Assembly: GCA_022340665.1 (NCBI GenBank)
Contig: JAJDNM010000072.1
Span: 1-64,000, forward strand
Direction of reading: 5' to 3'
Length of the DNA stretch: 64,000 bases
Source: Acidobacteriota bacterium
GTDB taxonomy: Bacteria; Acidobacteriota; Thermoanaerobaculia; Thermoanaerobaculales; Sulfomarinibacteraceae
A program made the translations under genes and the position numbers. The notes under the pieces were generated by a model. The model worked only from the letters and a program-made list of their open reading frames with translations, had not been told where the DNA came from and ran no database searches. Below are positions 35,312-43,447 of this stretch, piece by piece (within the stretch, counting starts at the first letter, position 1; each line of letters begins with the position of its first letter).

Positions 35312-36520
35312 CTAGCCGACTGCGGCCAAGCGGCCCGGGTACGCGGCCACCGCCGCATCGAGGATCTTCATGGCGCGACTGAGTATTTCGGCATCGTACA
35401 TGAAGGCGATCCGGACCTCATCGACGCCCAGTCCATCGGTCACGTAAAAGCCTTTTCCCGGTGCCAGGCAAACCGTCTCCCCCTCGAGCGCGAAGTCGCG
35501 CAACAGGAACACCGCGAACTCCTCACAGCTATCGATCGGCAAGCGGGTCATGGAGTAGAACGAGCCCTCCGATCGATGTGGGTTTACGCCATCGATGGCG
35601 GCGAGGCCATTGAAGACCGCGTCCCGCCGGGCCTCGTACTCCCCGCACAGCGCCTCCGAGTAGGCGCGACCGTGCTCCAACATTGGCACGACCATGAGCT
35701 GCTCGGCGGTCGCCACGGATAGCCTGGCCTGACAGAAACGCAGCGCGATATCGAGGACCTCCCGATTGTGAGTCGCCAGACACCCGATGCGAACGCCACA
35801 GGAGTTGAAACGCTTCGATACGCTGTCGACGACGATGATGCGCTGCGCCAGGCTCTCGAATTGCGTGAACGATCGCGGTGTGCCGCCATCGAAGACGAAC
35901 TCACGATACACCTCGTCACAGATCACGAAGAGGTCGTTCTCGAGGGCTACGGTCGCGACTGCCTCGAGCTCCTCCATCGTGTAGACGGTTCCGGTCGGGT
36001 TTGACGGATTGCACAGCAATATTGCCCGCGTTTTTGGCGTCACGCAGGCACGCAGGCGGTCAATCGACCCAAAGTGATAACCGTCCTCGACCTTGAGTGT
36101 GATCGGCATCATAGTGACATCGGCTTGAGCGGCAAAGCTCAGATAGTTTGTGTAACAAGGCTCGAAGACCAGCACCTCACCGCCACCGCCAGCGACGATC
36201 GAGAGAATGATGGTCAGCGCCTCACTGGCGCCGGACGTTACAAATATCTCTTCGGCATCGAACTGGATCTCCCAACTCGAGAAGAAGGCGCTCCACGCCT
36301 CACGGGTCCGTGGCAGCCCCTCGCTCGGCGCATATGCGAGCGTGGCCAACGATAGACCGTGCAGCTCGGCTATCATCTCGGGCGGCGTCGGCATGTCCGG
36401 CTGGCCGATATTCAGGTAAATGACATCCGTGCCTCTCGCTTCGGCCGCGCGCGCATGGGGCGCGAGCTTGCGAATCGGCGATGCCTGTAAGGTGGCGGAT
36501 TTTTCTGAGATTTTCGGCAT
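35312..36520 (-). CDS. Class I pyridoxal-phosphate aminotransferase
   Basis: The 402-residue enzyme shows NIGQPDMPTPPEM at about 32-44, SGASEALTIILS, NPSNPTGTVYT and the cofactor lysine in SVSKRFNSCGVRIG near residue 237. The final arginine region (VRIAFMY) binds the substrate carboxylate. It is of normal length for aspartate/alanine-type aminotransferases, but the amino donor cannot be told. GGGAGGTGACG precedes ATG, which rules out an ATG 24 codons earlier. Confidence 0.9.
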   Translation of the reverse strand: MPKISEKSATLQASPIRKLAPHARAAEARGTDVIYLNIGQPDMPTPPEMIAELHGLSLATLAYAPSEGLPRTREAWSAFFSSWEIQFDAEEIFVTSGASEALTIILSIVAGGGGEVLVFEPCYTNYLSFAAQADVTMMPITLKVEDGYHFGSIDRLRACVTPKTRAILLCNPSNPTGTVYTMEELEAVATVALENDLFVICDEVYREFVFDGGTPRSFTQFESLAQRIIVVDSVSKRFNSCGVRIGCLATHNREVLDIALRFCQARLSVATAEQLMVVPMLEHGRAYSEALCGEYEARRDAVFNGLAAIDGVNPHRSEGSFYSMTRLPIDSCEEFAVFLLRDFALEGETVCLAPGKGFYVTDGLGVDEVRIAFMYDAEILSRAMKILDAAVAAYPGRLAAVG

Positions 36521-36616
36521 CGTCACCTCCCTGCGGGTGAAGTCGGCGATGAAATTGTAGCTCACTCGTAATTCCGCCACCGTACAATGCAAAGGTCGGA
36601 TTAACGGGGAGACACG

Positions 36617-38032
36617 ATGTACAGCTTCGAACAGTGGAGAAAAAAGTACGGCCGTGCGACCGTCAACTCGCTGTGGGACATCTTCATGGTCTGGGTGGTG
36701 ATCATCAACCTGTGCCTGATCCTCTTCGATCTCACTTACCTCTGGCTCCGTCCCACCTATTTCAAGTACCTACCAGTCGTAACACGGATCTGGGATCCGG
36801 TCCTCGGTATCGAGCCCCACCCGCTCACCGAGGAGCTGAGAGACAAGGCTGACGAAGCAGAAGAGGAGTTGCAGTACGACCTTCGACCCACCGATTTGAC
36901 GCGAACAGTGGAAGAGCTTCGCGCCCTGACCCTGAGAGTCTTCGTTGAAAACCCGTTCGAGCGGTCGGGACAGACCGAGGAGCTCGTCGCCATCGAAGAG
37001 GCAATGGCGCGGGTCACCGGTCATCAATCGAGTTCGCTCGCAAACCCGGACGAGCTCAGCCAAATCGTCAACGATTTCTGGATGGGTCCACCGGAACTCC
37101 TCAGACACCGGCTCGAATTGTTTGACGAGTATCTGGAACCGCTCCTGGCAGTCAACTATTTTCGCGGCTACGACCTCGACGGCAACCTCATCAACCACTT
37201 TTGGAAGATCGATCTGCCGTTTCTGATCCTGTTCTGGATCGAGTTCATGACTCGCTGGTTCCTCGCGATCCGCCGCAAGACCTACGCCAGATGGTACTTC
37301 TTCCCGATCTTCTACTGGTACGACCTCCTCAGCCTGATCCCGGTGACAGCCCTGCGCCCCCTCCGTCTGCTGCGGGTCATCTCGATATACATGCGGTTGC
37401 GAAAGTCCGAGCTCTCACGGGTCGGTCAGGACATTGCCAGCCGCTTCGTCGCCTACATCTCCAACATCATCACCGAGGAGGTGTCGGATCGGGTCGCACT
37501 GCGGATACTCTCCGAGTTCGGTGAGGAGATCAAGGACGGCACACACACGCGCATCGCGCGGGCCACGGTCGAGCCGCGGCGGGAACAGATCGAGGACGTG
37601 CTGGTCGGCCAGATCCGGACGATACTGACCGACGACAGCACCATCGAGCGCTTTCGTCAGCTCCTCCAGCTCAACCTCGACACGGCGCTGGAGGAGTCCG
37701 AAAGCCTGCGTGCGGTGCCGGTGCCCCACTTCATCCTCAAACCGGCGGTTCGCTCCATCGGAGACGTGATTCTCGACACTACACTCGAGACGGTCAGCAT
37801 GACCCTCGACAGCCCTGAGGGCGAGGAAGCCATGAGCGCGCTCGCCGATTCGATCCTCGACGCTCTGTTTCAAGGCCCGGCTCTCGAGGAGTTCCAAAGC
37901 CTGGTCGAGGACATCAGCCTGCAGGTCGTCGACCACATGAAGGATGTCGTCGAAGTCAAGAAATGGGCGCTGCCCGATGAGCAGGAGGGCAAGAGAATGC
38001 CGATGCCGTGGGAGGAGGAACCCGACGGCTGA
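36617..38032 (+). CDS. Membrane protein with voltage-sensor-like S3-S4 segment, no pore
   Basis: The 471-residue protein has one hydrophobic segment near 15-45, a cytoplasmic-looking loop to about 190, then two segments at about 195-215 and 230-250. The second pair reads YDLLSLIP...LRPLRLLRVISIYMRLR, close to the S3-S4 of voltage-gated channels (D-L-L-S-L-I-P and repeated L-R-x-L-R). No pore loop or selectivity filter follows; instead, there are about 200 residues of soluble helical domain. It may be a voltage-sensing regulator or a fragment-like channel relative. The start has GGGGAG upstream. Confidence 0.6.
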   Translation: MYSFEQWRKKYGRATVNSLWDIFMVWVVIINLCLILFDLTYLWLRPTYFKYLPVVTRIWDPVLGIEPHPLTEELRDKADEAEEELQYDLRPTDLTRTVEELRALTLRVFVENPFERSGQTEELVAIEEAMARVTGHQSSSLANPDELSQIVNDFWMGPPELLRHRLELFDEYLEPLLAVNYFRGYDLDGNLINHFWKIDLPFLILFWIEFMTRWFLAIRRKTYARWYFFPIFYWYDLLSLIPVTALRPLRLLRVISIYMRLRKSELSRVGQDIASRFVAYISNIITEEVSDRVALRILSEFGEEIKDGTHTRIARATVEPRREQIEDVLVGQIRTILTDDSTIERFRQLLQLNLDTALEESESLRAVPVPHFILKPAVRSIGDVILDTTLETVSMTLDSPEGEEAMSALADSILDALFQGPALEEFQSLVEDISLQVVDHMKDVVEVKKWALPDEQEGKRMPMPWEEEPDG

Positions 38033-38057
38033 ACCCGGACTGCCCGCGATTTTCTCT

Positions 38058-38185
38058 CGTCATTCCGACCGAGGGCCCGGTATGGCCCGAGCGGAGGAAT
38101 CTGTGAAAAAAAGGCAGCGCGATGCTGCATTGCCCACAGATCCCTCGGCTGCGCGCGCCTGCGGCGCGCTTCGCTCGTGATGACG
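38058..38185. repeat. Imperfect palindromic repeat, MITE-like
   Basis: The left arm begins CGTCATTCCGA and runs to GGAGGAATCTGTG. The right arm is its inverted counterpart, CACAGATCCCTCGG to CTCGTGATGACG. The arms surround a GC-rich centre. It starts 26 bases behind a stop codon. Confidence 0.65.
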
Positions 38186-38223
38186 TTCTGGCTGGGCTCG
38201 TCGGACGAGCCCGCCATCACGTC

Positions 38224-38249
38224 ATTTCGGATTTGGGATTTTGGATTTG
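38224..38249. repeat. Heptamer-repeat block, copy 8
   Basis: ATTTCGG, ATTTGGG, ATTTTGG and ATTTGCT are four consecutive heptamers, 38 bases behind the palindromic element. The rest of the gap to 38316 is GC-rich with CCGCGGGC palindromes and no gene. Confidence 0.5.
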
Positions 38250-38316
38250 CTTTGACCTGAGGGCCGAGTGCCGAGCACGCGTATCCGCGGGCACGGCCCG
38301 CGGACGGTGGACTGGT

Positions 38317-39117
38317 CTAGCTGTTCTTCGCGGTCAGGCGATCGAGGCGAAGGGTGGCGTCGGCGCCCATGAAATGGCGGCCGGAGAGGATCACCACGAG
38401 CATCGCGCCAAGGGCTACCGCGGCGGCGATCATGAACATCACCACGATCTGATAGGCGACCGCCTGGAGGGGCGGTGATCCGGCGAGGATCTGTCCGGTC
38501 ATCATGCCCGGCAGCGACACGAGGCCGGCCGCCGCCATCGCGTTGATGATCGGGATCATTCCGGTGCGCACCGCGTCCCGGAGCGGTTCTTTCAGCGCCT
38601 CACCTCGGGTGGCTCCGAACGCGATTCGAAGTTCGACTTCGGCCGCCCGAAGATCGAGGTGGTCCATGAAACGGTCGAGACACAGCGAGATCCCGGTGAG
38701 CGAATTGCCGAGGATCATGCCGAGCAGCGGAATGACATACTGCGGCTCGTACCACGGATCGACGCCGACCACGATCTGGGTCACCATTCCGCCCACTACC
38801 AGGCAGCTGGCGGCCATCGTGAGCCAGGCGTCCAAAAGGATCCCCCGGTAGAGCCGTGACGCCCGAACGACCGCTTCGCGGGCGGCAAACACTGTCATTA
38901 ACAACAGCAACAACACCACCAACAGCGGATTGCGGAGAGCGAAGATCCGCTCGAGCACCAGGCCGAGGAGGCCCAACTGGATAACGGTCCGTAGGGCAGC
39001 CACCCATAGCCGCCGTTCGACTCCAAGCCGAAGGACCATCGACACCGCACCCGCCGCAACGATGAGCACCGTGGCGATGATCAGCTGCTGGCGTCCGAGC
39101 TCTATGAAGTCGGTCAT
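38317..39117 (-). CDS. fetB: FetB-like ABC transporter permease (UPF0014)
   Basis: The 266-residue protein has about seven hydrophobic segments and the family landmarks YVIPLLGMILGNSLTG and RIAFGATRGEAL, then MTGQILAGSPPLQAVAYQIVVMF. These match the FetB/YbbM family, which in E. coli works with FetA to export iron and resist oxidative stress. GGGAGG precedes ATG, and the gene overlaps fetA by four bases. Confidence 0.85.
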   Translation of the reverse strand: MTDFIELGRQQLIIATVLIVAAGAVSMVLRLGVERRLWVAALRTVIQLGLLGLVLERIFALRNPLLVVLLLLLMTVFAAREAVVRASRLYRGILLDAWLTMAASCLVVGGMVTQIVVGVDPWYEPQYVIPLLGMILGNSLTGISLCLDRFMDHLDLRAAEVELRIAFGATRGEALKEPLRDAVRTGMIPIINAMAAAGLVSLPGMMTGQILAGSPPLQAVAYQIVVMFMIAAAVALGAMLVVILSGRHFMGADATLRLDRLTAKNS

Positions 39118-39776
39118 GAAACCTCCCGCAATCCGCCTTCGGAGAGCCGCAGCCGAAGGTCGGTTCGGGCGATCATCGTCGGATCGTGAAACACGCATAC
39201 GAGCAACCGGCCCGCACGGTGGGCGAAGTCGAGGAGCAGCTCCAGGCAGGCGGAGGCGATTTCCGGATCGAGCCCAGCGAGCGGTTCGTCGGCGACCAGC
39301 ACCTGTGGGTCCCAGAGCAGCGCGCGGGCCAACGCCAATCGATGGCGCTCGCCGCCGGAAATCGTTCGTACGTCGCGATCGAGAGGGATCGCCTCGAGCC
39401 CAACTCGAGCCAAAATCGCCGACGCCGCGCCCTCGTCGAACCGCTTCCGACGTCCGGAGCGTTGAGCAAATGGAAACGCCACATTTTCACGCACGGTACC
39501 GGAGATCATCGGCGCATCCTGTGCCGCGAGGCTCACACGTGCCCGCCAGGCGACCAGGTCGGCGCCGGCATACGGCTCGCCCTCGAGCCACCACTCAGCC
39601 TCGGGCGAATGTGCAAGTGCCGTCAGGTGGCGAAGGAGCGTGCTCTTACCACTCCCGGAGGGGCCTTCGATCGCGACGGTCTGTGATTCATCCAGGGAAA
39701 TCGAGACTTCCTCGAACAGAACCCTATTCTCGCCGTCGGTGGCCGTGAACGGGCCGCACTCGAGGAAGGCTGCCAT
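39114..39776 (-). CDS. fetA: FetA-like ABC transporter ATP-binding protein
   Basis: The 220-residue ATPase has Walker A GPSGSGKST at 38-46, the signature SGGER at 140-144, Walker B VLVADEP at 159-165 and a D-loop GLD. Its partner permease overlaps it directly (ATGA), so the two form one transporter, probably for iron or another metal as in FetAB. The substrate is inferred from the family only. Confidence 0.85.
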   Translation of the reverse strand: MAAFLECGPFTATDGENRVLFEEVSISLDESQTVAIEGPSGSGKSTLLRHLTALAHSPEAEWWLEGEPYAGADLVAWRARVSLAAQDAPMISGTVRENVAFPFAQRSGRRKRFDEGAASAILARVGLEAIPLDRDVRTISGGERHRLALARALLWDPQVLVADEPLAGLDPEIASACLELLLDFAHRAGRLLVCVFHDPTMIARTDLRLRLSEGGLREVS

Positions 39777-39798
39777 GCGGGGAGTTTATATCTTTTTC

Positions 39799-39895
39799 GA
39801 TCCCGGTCCCGAACCCGATCCCGATCCCGAAACGGCTCGGGAGATCTTGTGGCGCCGACGTCGGAAGCGGGAACGGGAACGGGAGCGAGAGCGGA
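39799..39895. repeat. Inverted hexamer arrays between fetA and dinB
   Basis: CCCGAT/CCCGAA hexamers (39799-39830) and their reverse complements CGGGAA (39866-39895) flank a centre with GGCGCCGACGTCGG. The element looks like a hexamer form of the heptamer family and fills a divergent promoter region. Confidence 0.55.
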
Positions 39896-39941
39896 GTGTC
39901 ATGAAGTAGCCAAAGGAATAAACAAGGCGTAAAATTGAAAA

Positions 39942-41018
39942 ATGGTCGACCGGCCGATACGCCGCATCCTTCACGCCGACATGGACGCGTTCTATGCCGC
40001 CATTCACATCCGCGACGATCCCGCCCTCGAAGGGAAACCGGTTGTGGTCGGTGGCGATCCGTCGGGCCGCGGCGTCGTGGCTGCCGCCAACTACGAGGCT
40101 CGCAAGTACGGGATTCACTCCGCGATGCCGGCGGCGCTGGCCAGGCGGCTGTGCCCCGAGACGATATTCCTCCGCCCCGATTTCACGCGCTACCGGTCGG
40201 AGTCGCAGCAGATCTTCGCCATCTATCGTGATTACACGCCGATCGTCCAGCCGCTGTCGCTGGATGAGGCGTTCCTCGACGTGAGCGAGCACCTCGGCCC
40301 TTTCGACAGCGCCACCGCGATTGCCGAGGACATCCGCCGCCGGGTTCGAGAGGAGCGCCAATTAACAGTCAGTGTCGGCGTGGCGCCAAACAAGCTGGTG
40401 GCCAAGATCGCCTCCGACCACCGCAAACCGGACGGGCTGACGGTCATCCGCCCGCACGAGGTCGAGGCATTCCTCGCGCCGCTCCCGGTCCGCCGGCTTT
40501 TCGGCATCGGCCCGGCCGGCGAACGACGGCTGCACGAAATGGGCATCACCACGGTGGGCGAGCTCCGTCAGCAGACTGTCGATCGTCTGATGGTCCGATT
40601 CGGCAACTGGGGGCGATTTCTCTGGGAGCGCGCCCGCGGAATCGACAACCGTCCGGTCCATCCCCAGCGAGAACGGAAGAGTCTGAGCACCGAGCGCACC
40701 TTCGAGGACAACGTCAAGGACCCTGTGGAGATCGATCGGATCCTCGACTCGATGGCCCGAGAGGTCGCACGGGGCCTCGAGAAGCGCCGGCTGGCGGCGA
40801 CTACGATCACGGTCAAGGTGCGCTATCCAGATTTCACCACCCGCACCCGCTCGCACACCCTGCCATCGCCGACGTCGGATGCGGCCACGATCTCCGCCGC
40901 CGCGCGCGAGATGGTGCGACGTACCGAGGCAGCCAAGCACTCGGTCCGCCTGCTCGGCGTCGGAACGAGTCATCTTGTCCCCGGCGACCTCGGGCAGAAG
41001 GCGCTGTTCGAGGAGTAG
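39942..41018 (+). CDS. dinB: DNA polymerase IV (Y family)
   Basis: The 358-residue translesion polymerase has ADMDAFYAA at 12-20, the catalytic LSLDEAFLD near 104 and GVAPNKLVAKIASDH further on, then the little-finger domain to the end. It copies past damaged bases with low fidelity. It ends without a clear beta-clamp peptide; the final QKALFEE could serve weakly. No lexA box was recognised upstream. Confidence 0.93.
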   Translation: MVDRPIRRILHADMDAFYAAIHIRDDPALEGKPVVVGGDPSGRGVVAAANYEARKYGIHSAMPAALARRLCPETIFLRPDFTRYRSESQQIFAIYRDYTPIVQPLSLDEAFLDVSEHLGPFDSATAIAEDIRRRVREERQLTVSVGVAPNKLVAKIASDHRKPDGLTVIRPHEVEAFLAPLPVRRLFGIGPAGERRLHEMGITTVGELRQQTVDRLMVRFGNWGRFLWERARGIDNRPVHPQRERKSLSTERTFEDNVKDPVEIDRILDSMAREVARGLEKRRLAATTITVKVRYPDFTTRTRSHTLPSPTSDAATISAAAREMVRRTEAAKHSVRLLGVGTSHLVPGDLGQKALFEE

Positions 41019-41036
41019 TGGAATTCAGGTGGGACC

Positions 41037-41190
41037 TGGATGCTCAAGGCTCGATGCTGGTTGCCGGATGCCGGATGCCGGATGCCGGATGCTACGAATC
41101 GATAGACCACCGTGATGGATTGGCAAGAGGCGGGAGAACTGATCGAGAATCCAGCATCGAGGATCCAGTATCGGGTGGGTGGGCGGGATG
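41037..41190. repeat. Intergenic repeat element, copy 9
   Basis: GGATGCT/GGATGCC heptamers (41037-41094), a spacer of about 50 bases, then reverse-complement units (CCAGCATCGAGGATCCAGTATC) and a G-rich core GGGTGGGTGGGCGGGA. It begins 18 bases behind the dinB stop. Confidence 0.65.
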
Positions 41191-41214
41191 GTTCTGGCAC
41201 ACTAGTGCCTCCAA

Positions 41215-41730
41215 ATGACTGACGTTCGAGAGTCCATTTCTTCACCCACCCGCCTTGTTCTCGGTCTCGTGACCGCCCTTGCCGGGCTGTGGACCGCAGG
41301 CATCTTCGTCGCCCCCTGGTTGATCGCGCACGACGTGATTGCCGGTCACTGGCTTCGGTGGTTCTATCGACCAGCGTGCCACCAGATCAGCGACCGGTGC
41401 CTGGACCTCGGTTTCGGACCGATGGCCGTGTGCGCCAGGTGTGCCGGCCTGTACCTCGGCGGAACTCTCGCCCTCCTGTGGATCACCATCCGTGATCGAT
41501 CGTGGCGGCCCCGTCCCCGCTGGCTGGCGGTGGTTGCCGCGCCGACGATTGTGGACTTCGTCGCCGGCCAGGTCGGACTTCCGAGCCTTGGGAACTGGGC
41601 TCGTTTCGCGATTGCCATGCCGCTCGGTTTCCTCGCCGGTCTCTACCTCGGTGATGCGCTGTTCGAAATCGTGAGGCACAACTCGAACCAGGGAAATCGA
41701 AAAAAAGAACCGAAGGATTCGGTAGGATAG
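41215..41730 (+). CDS. DUF2085 membrane protein
   Basis: The 171-residue protein has four hydrophobic segments and the family cysteines in RPACHQISDRC and MAVCARCAGLYLG, which mark DUF2085. Its function is unknown; the CxxC and CHxxxxxC groups suggest metal or redox binding at the membrane face. It is followed by two more small membrane proteins. Confidence 0.8.
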   Translation: MTDVRESISSPTRLVLGLVTALAGLWTAGIFVAPWLIAHDVIAGHWLRWFYRPACHQISDRCLDLGFGPMAVCARCAGLYLGGTLALLWITIRDRSWRPRPRWLAVVAAPTIVDFVAGQVGLPSLGNWARFAIAMPLGFLAGLYLGDALFEIVRHNSNQGNRKKEPKDSVG

Positions 41731-41752
41731 GGCGACACTCAAGGAGGACACC

Positions 41753-42283
41753 ATGAATCAGGCACCTTCGATGCTCAAACCCGCATTGGTCGCCGGAGTC
41801 GTCTTCGGAATCGCGGGATCCATTCCGGTCATCAACTGGATCAACTGCGCCTGCTGTGCACTGATCATCGGCTGTGGATTCTTCGCTGCTTATCTGTACT
41901 CGAAGGACTGCCGCAATGCCGGCGTCGCTTTCCTACCCGGTAACGGGGCTACCGTCGGTCTGCTCTCCGGACTCATCTATGGTGGGATCTCGGGAGTCCT
42001 CGGCGGCCTCATCAGCTCCGCCATGGGTATCGGGGAGTGGGATGAGGTCATCGAGCAGATCGAGGCGACGGGCGCAGACATCGACCCGGAGGTCCTGGAC
42101 CAGATCTCGCAGTTCATGGACAGCTCCGGCGGGCTGATGGTGTTTCTTGTCGGGCTGTTCTTGGCCCTGCTTCTGGGTGCGATCTTTGGAACCCTTGGCG
42201 GACTGATCGGCGGCTCGGTCTTCAAGTCGCAACCGCAACCGCCGGAGTACGACCGGGCGCCGCCACCGCCGCCCGTCGGCTGA
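41753..42283 (+). CDS. Small glycine-rich membrane protein of unknown function
   Basis: The 176-residue protein has three or four hydrophobic segments. The first contains the unusual cluster NCACCALIIGCG; the last is followed by a proline-rich tail (PQPPEYDRAPPPPPVG). A strong AAGGAGGA precedes ATG. The plan resembles DUF5518-like or related small membrane proteins, but I cannot name a family with confidence. Confidence 0.65.
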   Translation: MNQAPSMLKPALVAGVVFGIAGSIPVINWINCACCALIIGCGFFAAYLYSKDCRNAGVAFLPGNGATVGLLSGLIYGGISGVLGGLISSAMGIGEWDEVIEQIEATGADIDPEVLDQISQFMDSSGGLMVFLVGLFLALLLGAIFGTLGGLIGGSVFKSQPQPPEYDRAPPPPPVG

Positions 42284-42488
42284 TACTCTCCGGGCAGAAT
42301 GCGTTGCAAGTGGCATCGTCGGCCCCATCCCAGGCGCCGCCGCCGAGGGTAAGGAGCTCCCGGGAGGATCCTGCACGACCGATGGCCTTCGCACGACTGA
42401 TCGTCGCCACCACCCTGTCGGGCACGCGGCCGCAAGACGTCTTCGTGGGGATGGGTTTCATGGGCGTGGAAGGGGTGGCCACTTCGCG

Positions 42489-42887
42489 GTGACCACCCGT
42501 TCCCTGTCAAAGGAGGAGCGCCAGCTGGCGTATCTCTGGCTCGCGGCGGCCGCCTTGGCCGTCGCCTTGCGACCCCTGTGGATGGCTGTCGCACCTCACC
42601 TCGGGAATTGCGTCTTTCGCTCGATCACCGCTGTGCCGTGCCCGAGCTGCGGCACCACCCGAGCGGCGACCGCCTTCCTCGACGGAGACCTGGCATCCGC
42701 GTTCGCCGCGAACCCGCTCGCAGCCACAGCAGGTTTGATCTTCGTCGCCGGTGCTCCGCTCGCGGTTCTCTGGGCAGTATCACGATGGCCGATCCCGGTC
42801 GCCGAGGGGTCCAAGGCGGGTTGGCTTCGCGTGACCACCGCCGTCCTCGTGCTATTGAACTGGCTGTATCTCATCATCGTCGACTGA
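42489..42887 (+). CDS. DUF2752 membrane protein
   Basis: The 132-residue protein has three hydrophobic segments and the DUF2752 motif PCPSCGTTRA near residue 50. Its function is unknown, although it is often found near other small membrane proteins such as the one upstream. The start is GTG. The 205-base gap in front of it holds no convincing gene. Confidence 0.75.
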   Translation: MTTRSLSKEERQLAYLWLAAAALAVALRPLWMAVAPHLGNCVFRSITAVPCPSCGTTRAATAFLDGDLASAFAANPLAATAGLIFVAGAPLAVLWAVSRWPIPVAEGSKAGWLRVTTAVLVLLNWLYLIIVD

Positions 42888-42966
42888 TGTCCGATTCGGG
42901 CCTCTCAACGTAGTTGCAAATTTGAGATTTGGTTTCATTCATTGTCATTATTTCATTTGAATAGTC

Positions 42967-42995
42967 TTGACAATGACACAGCTTGATTCTATTCT
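42967..42995 (+). promoter_or_regulatory. Promoter of the monoheme cytochrome/DUF3373/octaheme unit
   Basis: TTGACA (42967-42972) and TATTCT (42990-42995) are 17 bases apart in an AT-rich island. TTGAATAG sits directly upstream at 42957-42964, and a small GGATAT/ATATCC hairpin (43011-43035) lies in the leader. Confidence 0.65.
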
Positions 42996-43063
42996 ATCGA
43001 CCGTAAAAAAGGATATGGCTATTTAGTTGATATCCATACATTCTTTGGTTCTAGGAGGTCAAA

Positions 43064-43420
43064 GTGAACCGTTCCACATTGTTCGTTGCGGCCATGCTGA
43101 TCGGAGTTCTCGCTCTGAGCTTGGCCAATGTCGCAACTGCGGCGAAGAAACCCAAGGGCGTCGACCTGTACAAGGAGTACTGCAAACCCTGCCACCTAGC
43201 CGATTCCGAACACGGCGAGTACACGCCGATGAGCCTGATTCAGGATCAATGGGATCGCTTCTTCAAAGAGGAGTACGTCGAGAGCCACTCTGGCGTACTC
43301 GACGGAAACCACGACAACAAGCCGGTTACCGAGGTCATCAGCGAAGAGGACCTCGAGATGATCAAGAAGTTCGCGATCGACCACGCGGCCGACTCCGAGC
43401 AGCCGATGACCTGCGGCTAG
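43064..43420 (+). CDS. Secreted monoheme c-type cytochrome
   Basis: The 118-residue protein has a signal peptide (about 1-26) and one heme motif, CKPCH, near residue 40. A C-terminal cysteine (MTCG) is unpaired. The heme lies early, as in class I cytochromes c, but the distal methionine cannot be assigned with certainty. It would carry electrons in the periplasm. The GTG start has TAGGAGGT upstream, and it is the first gene of a three-gene unit with the porin and the octaheme protein. Confidence 0.85.
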   Translation: MNRSTLFVAAMLIGVLALSLANVATAAKKPKGVDLYKEYCKPCHLADSEHGEYTPMSLIQDQWDRFFKEEYVESHSGVLDGNHDNKPVTEVISEEDLEMIKKFAIDHAADSEQPMTCG

Positions 43421-43447
43421 TCAGCAATAGACTCAAGGAGAATCCAG

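Noticed and set aside
42304-42492. Short open frame whose stop overlaps the DUF2752 start in GTGA
   Set aside because: No ribosome site, no recognisable domain and a TTG start; composition is not convincing. The opposite-strand frame is no better.
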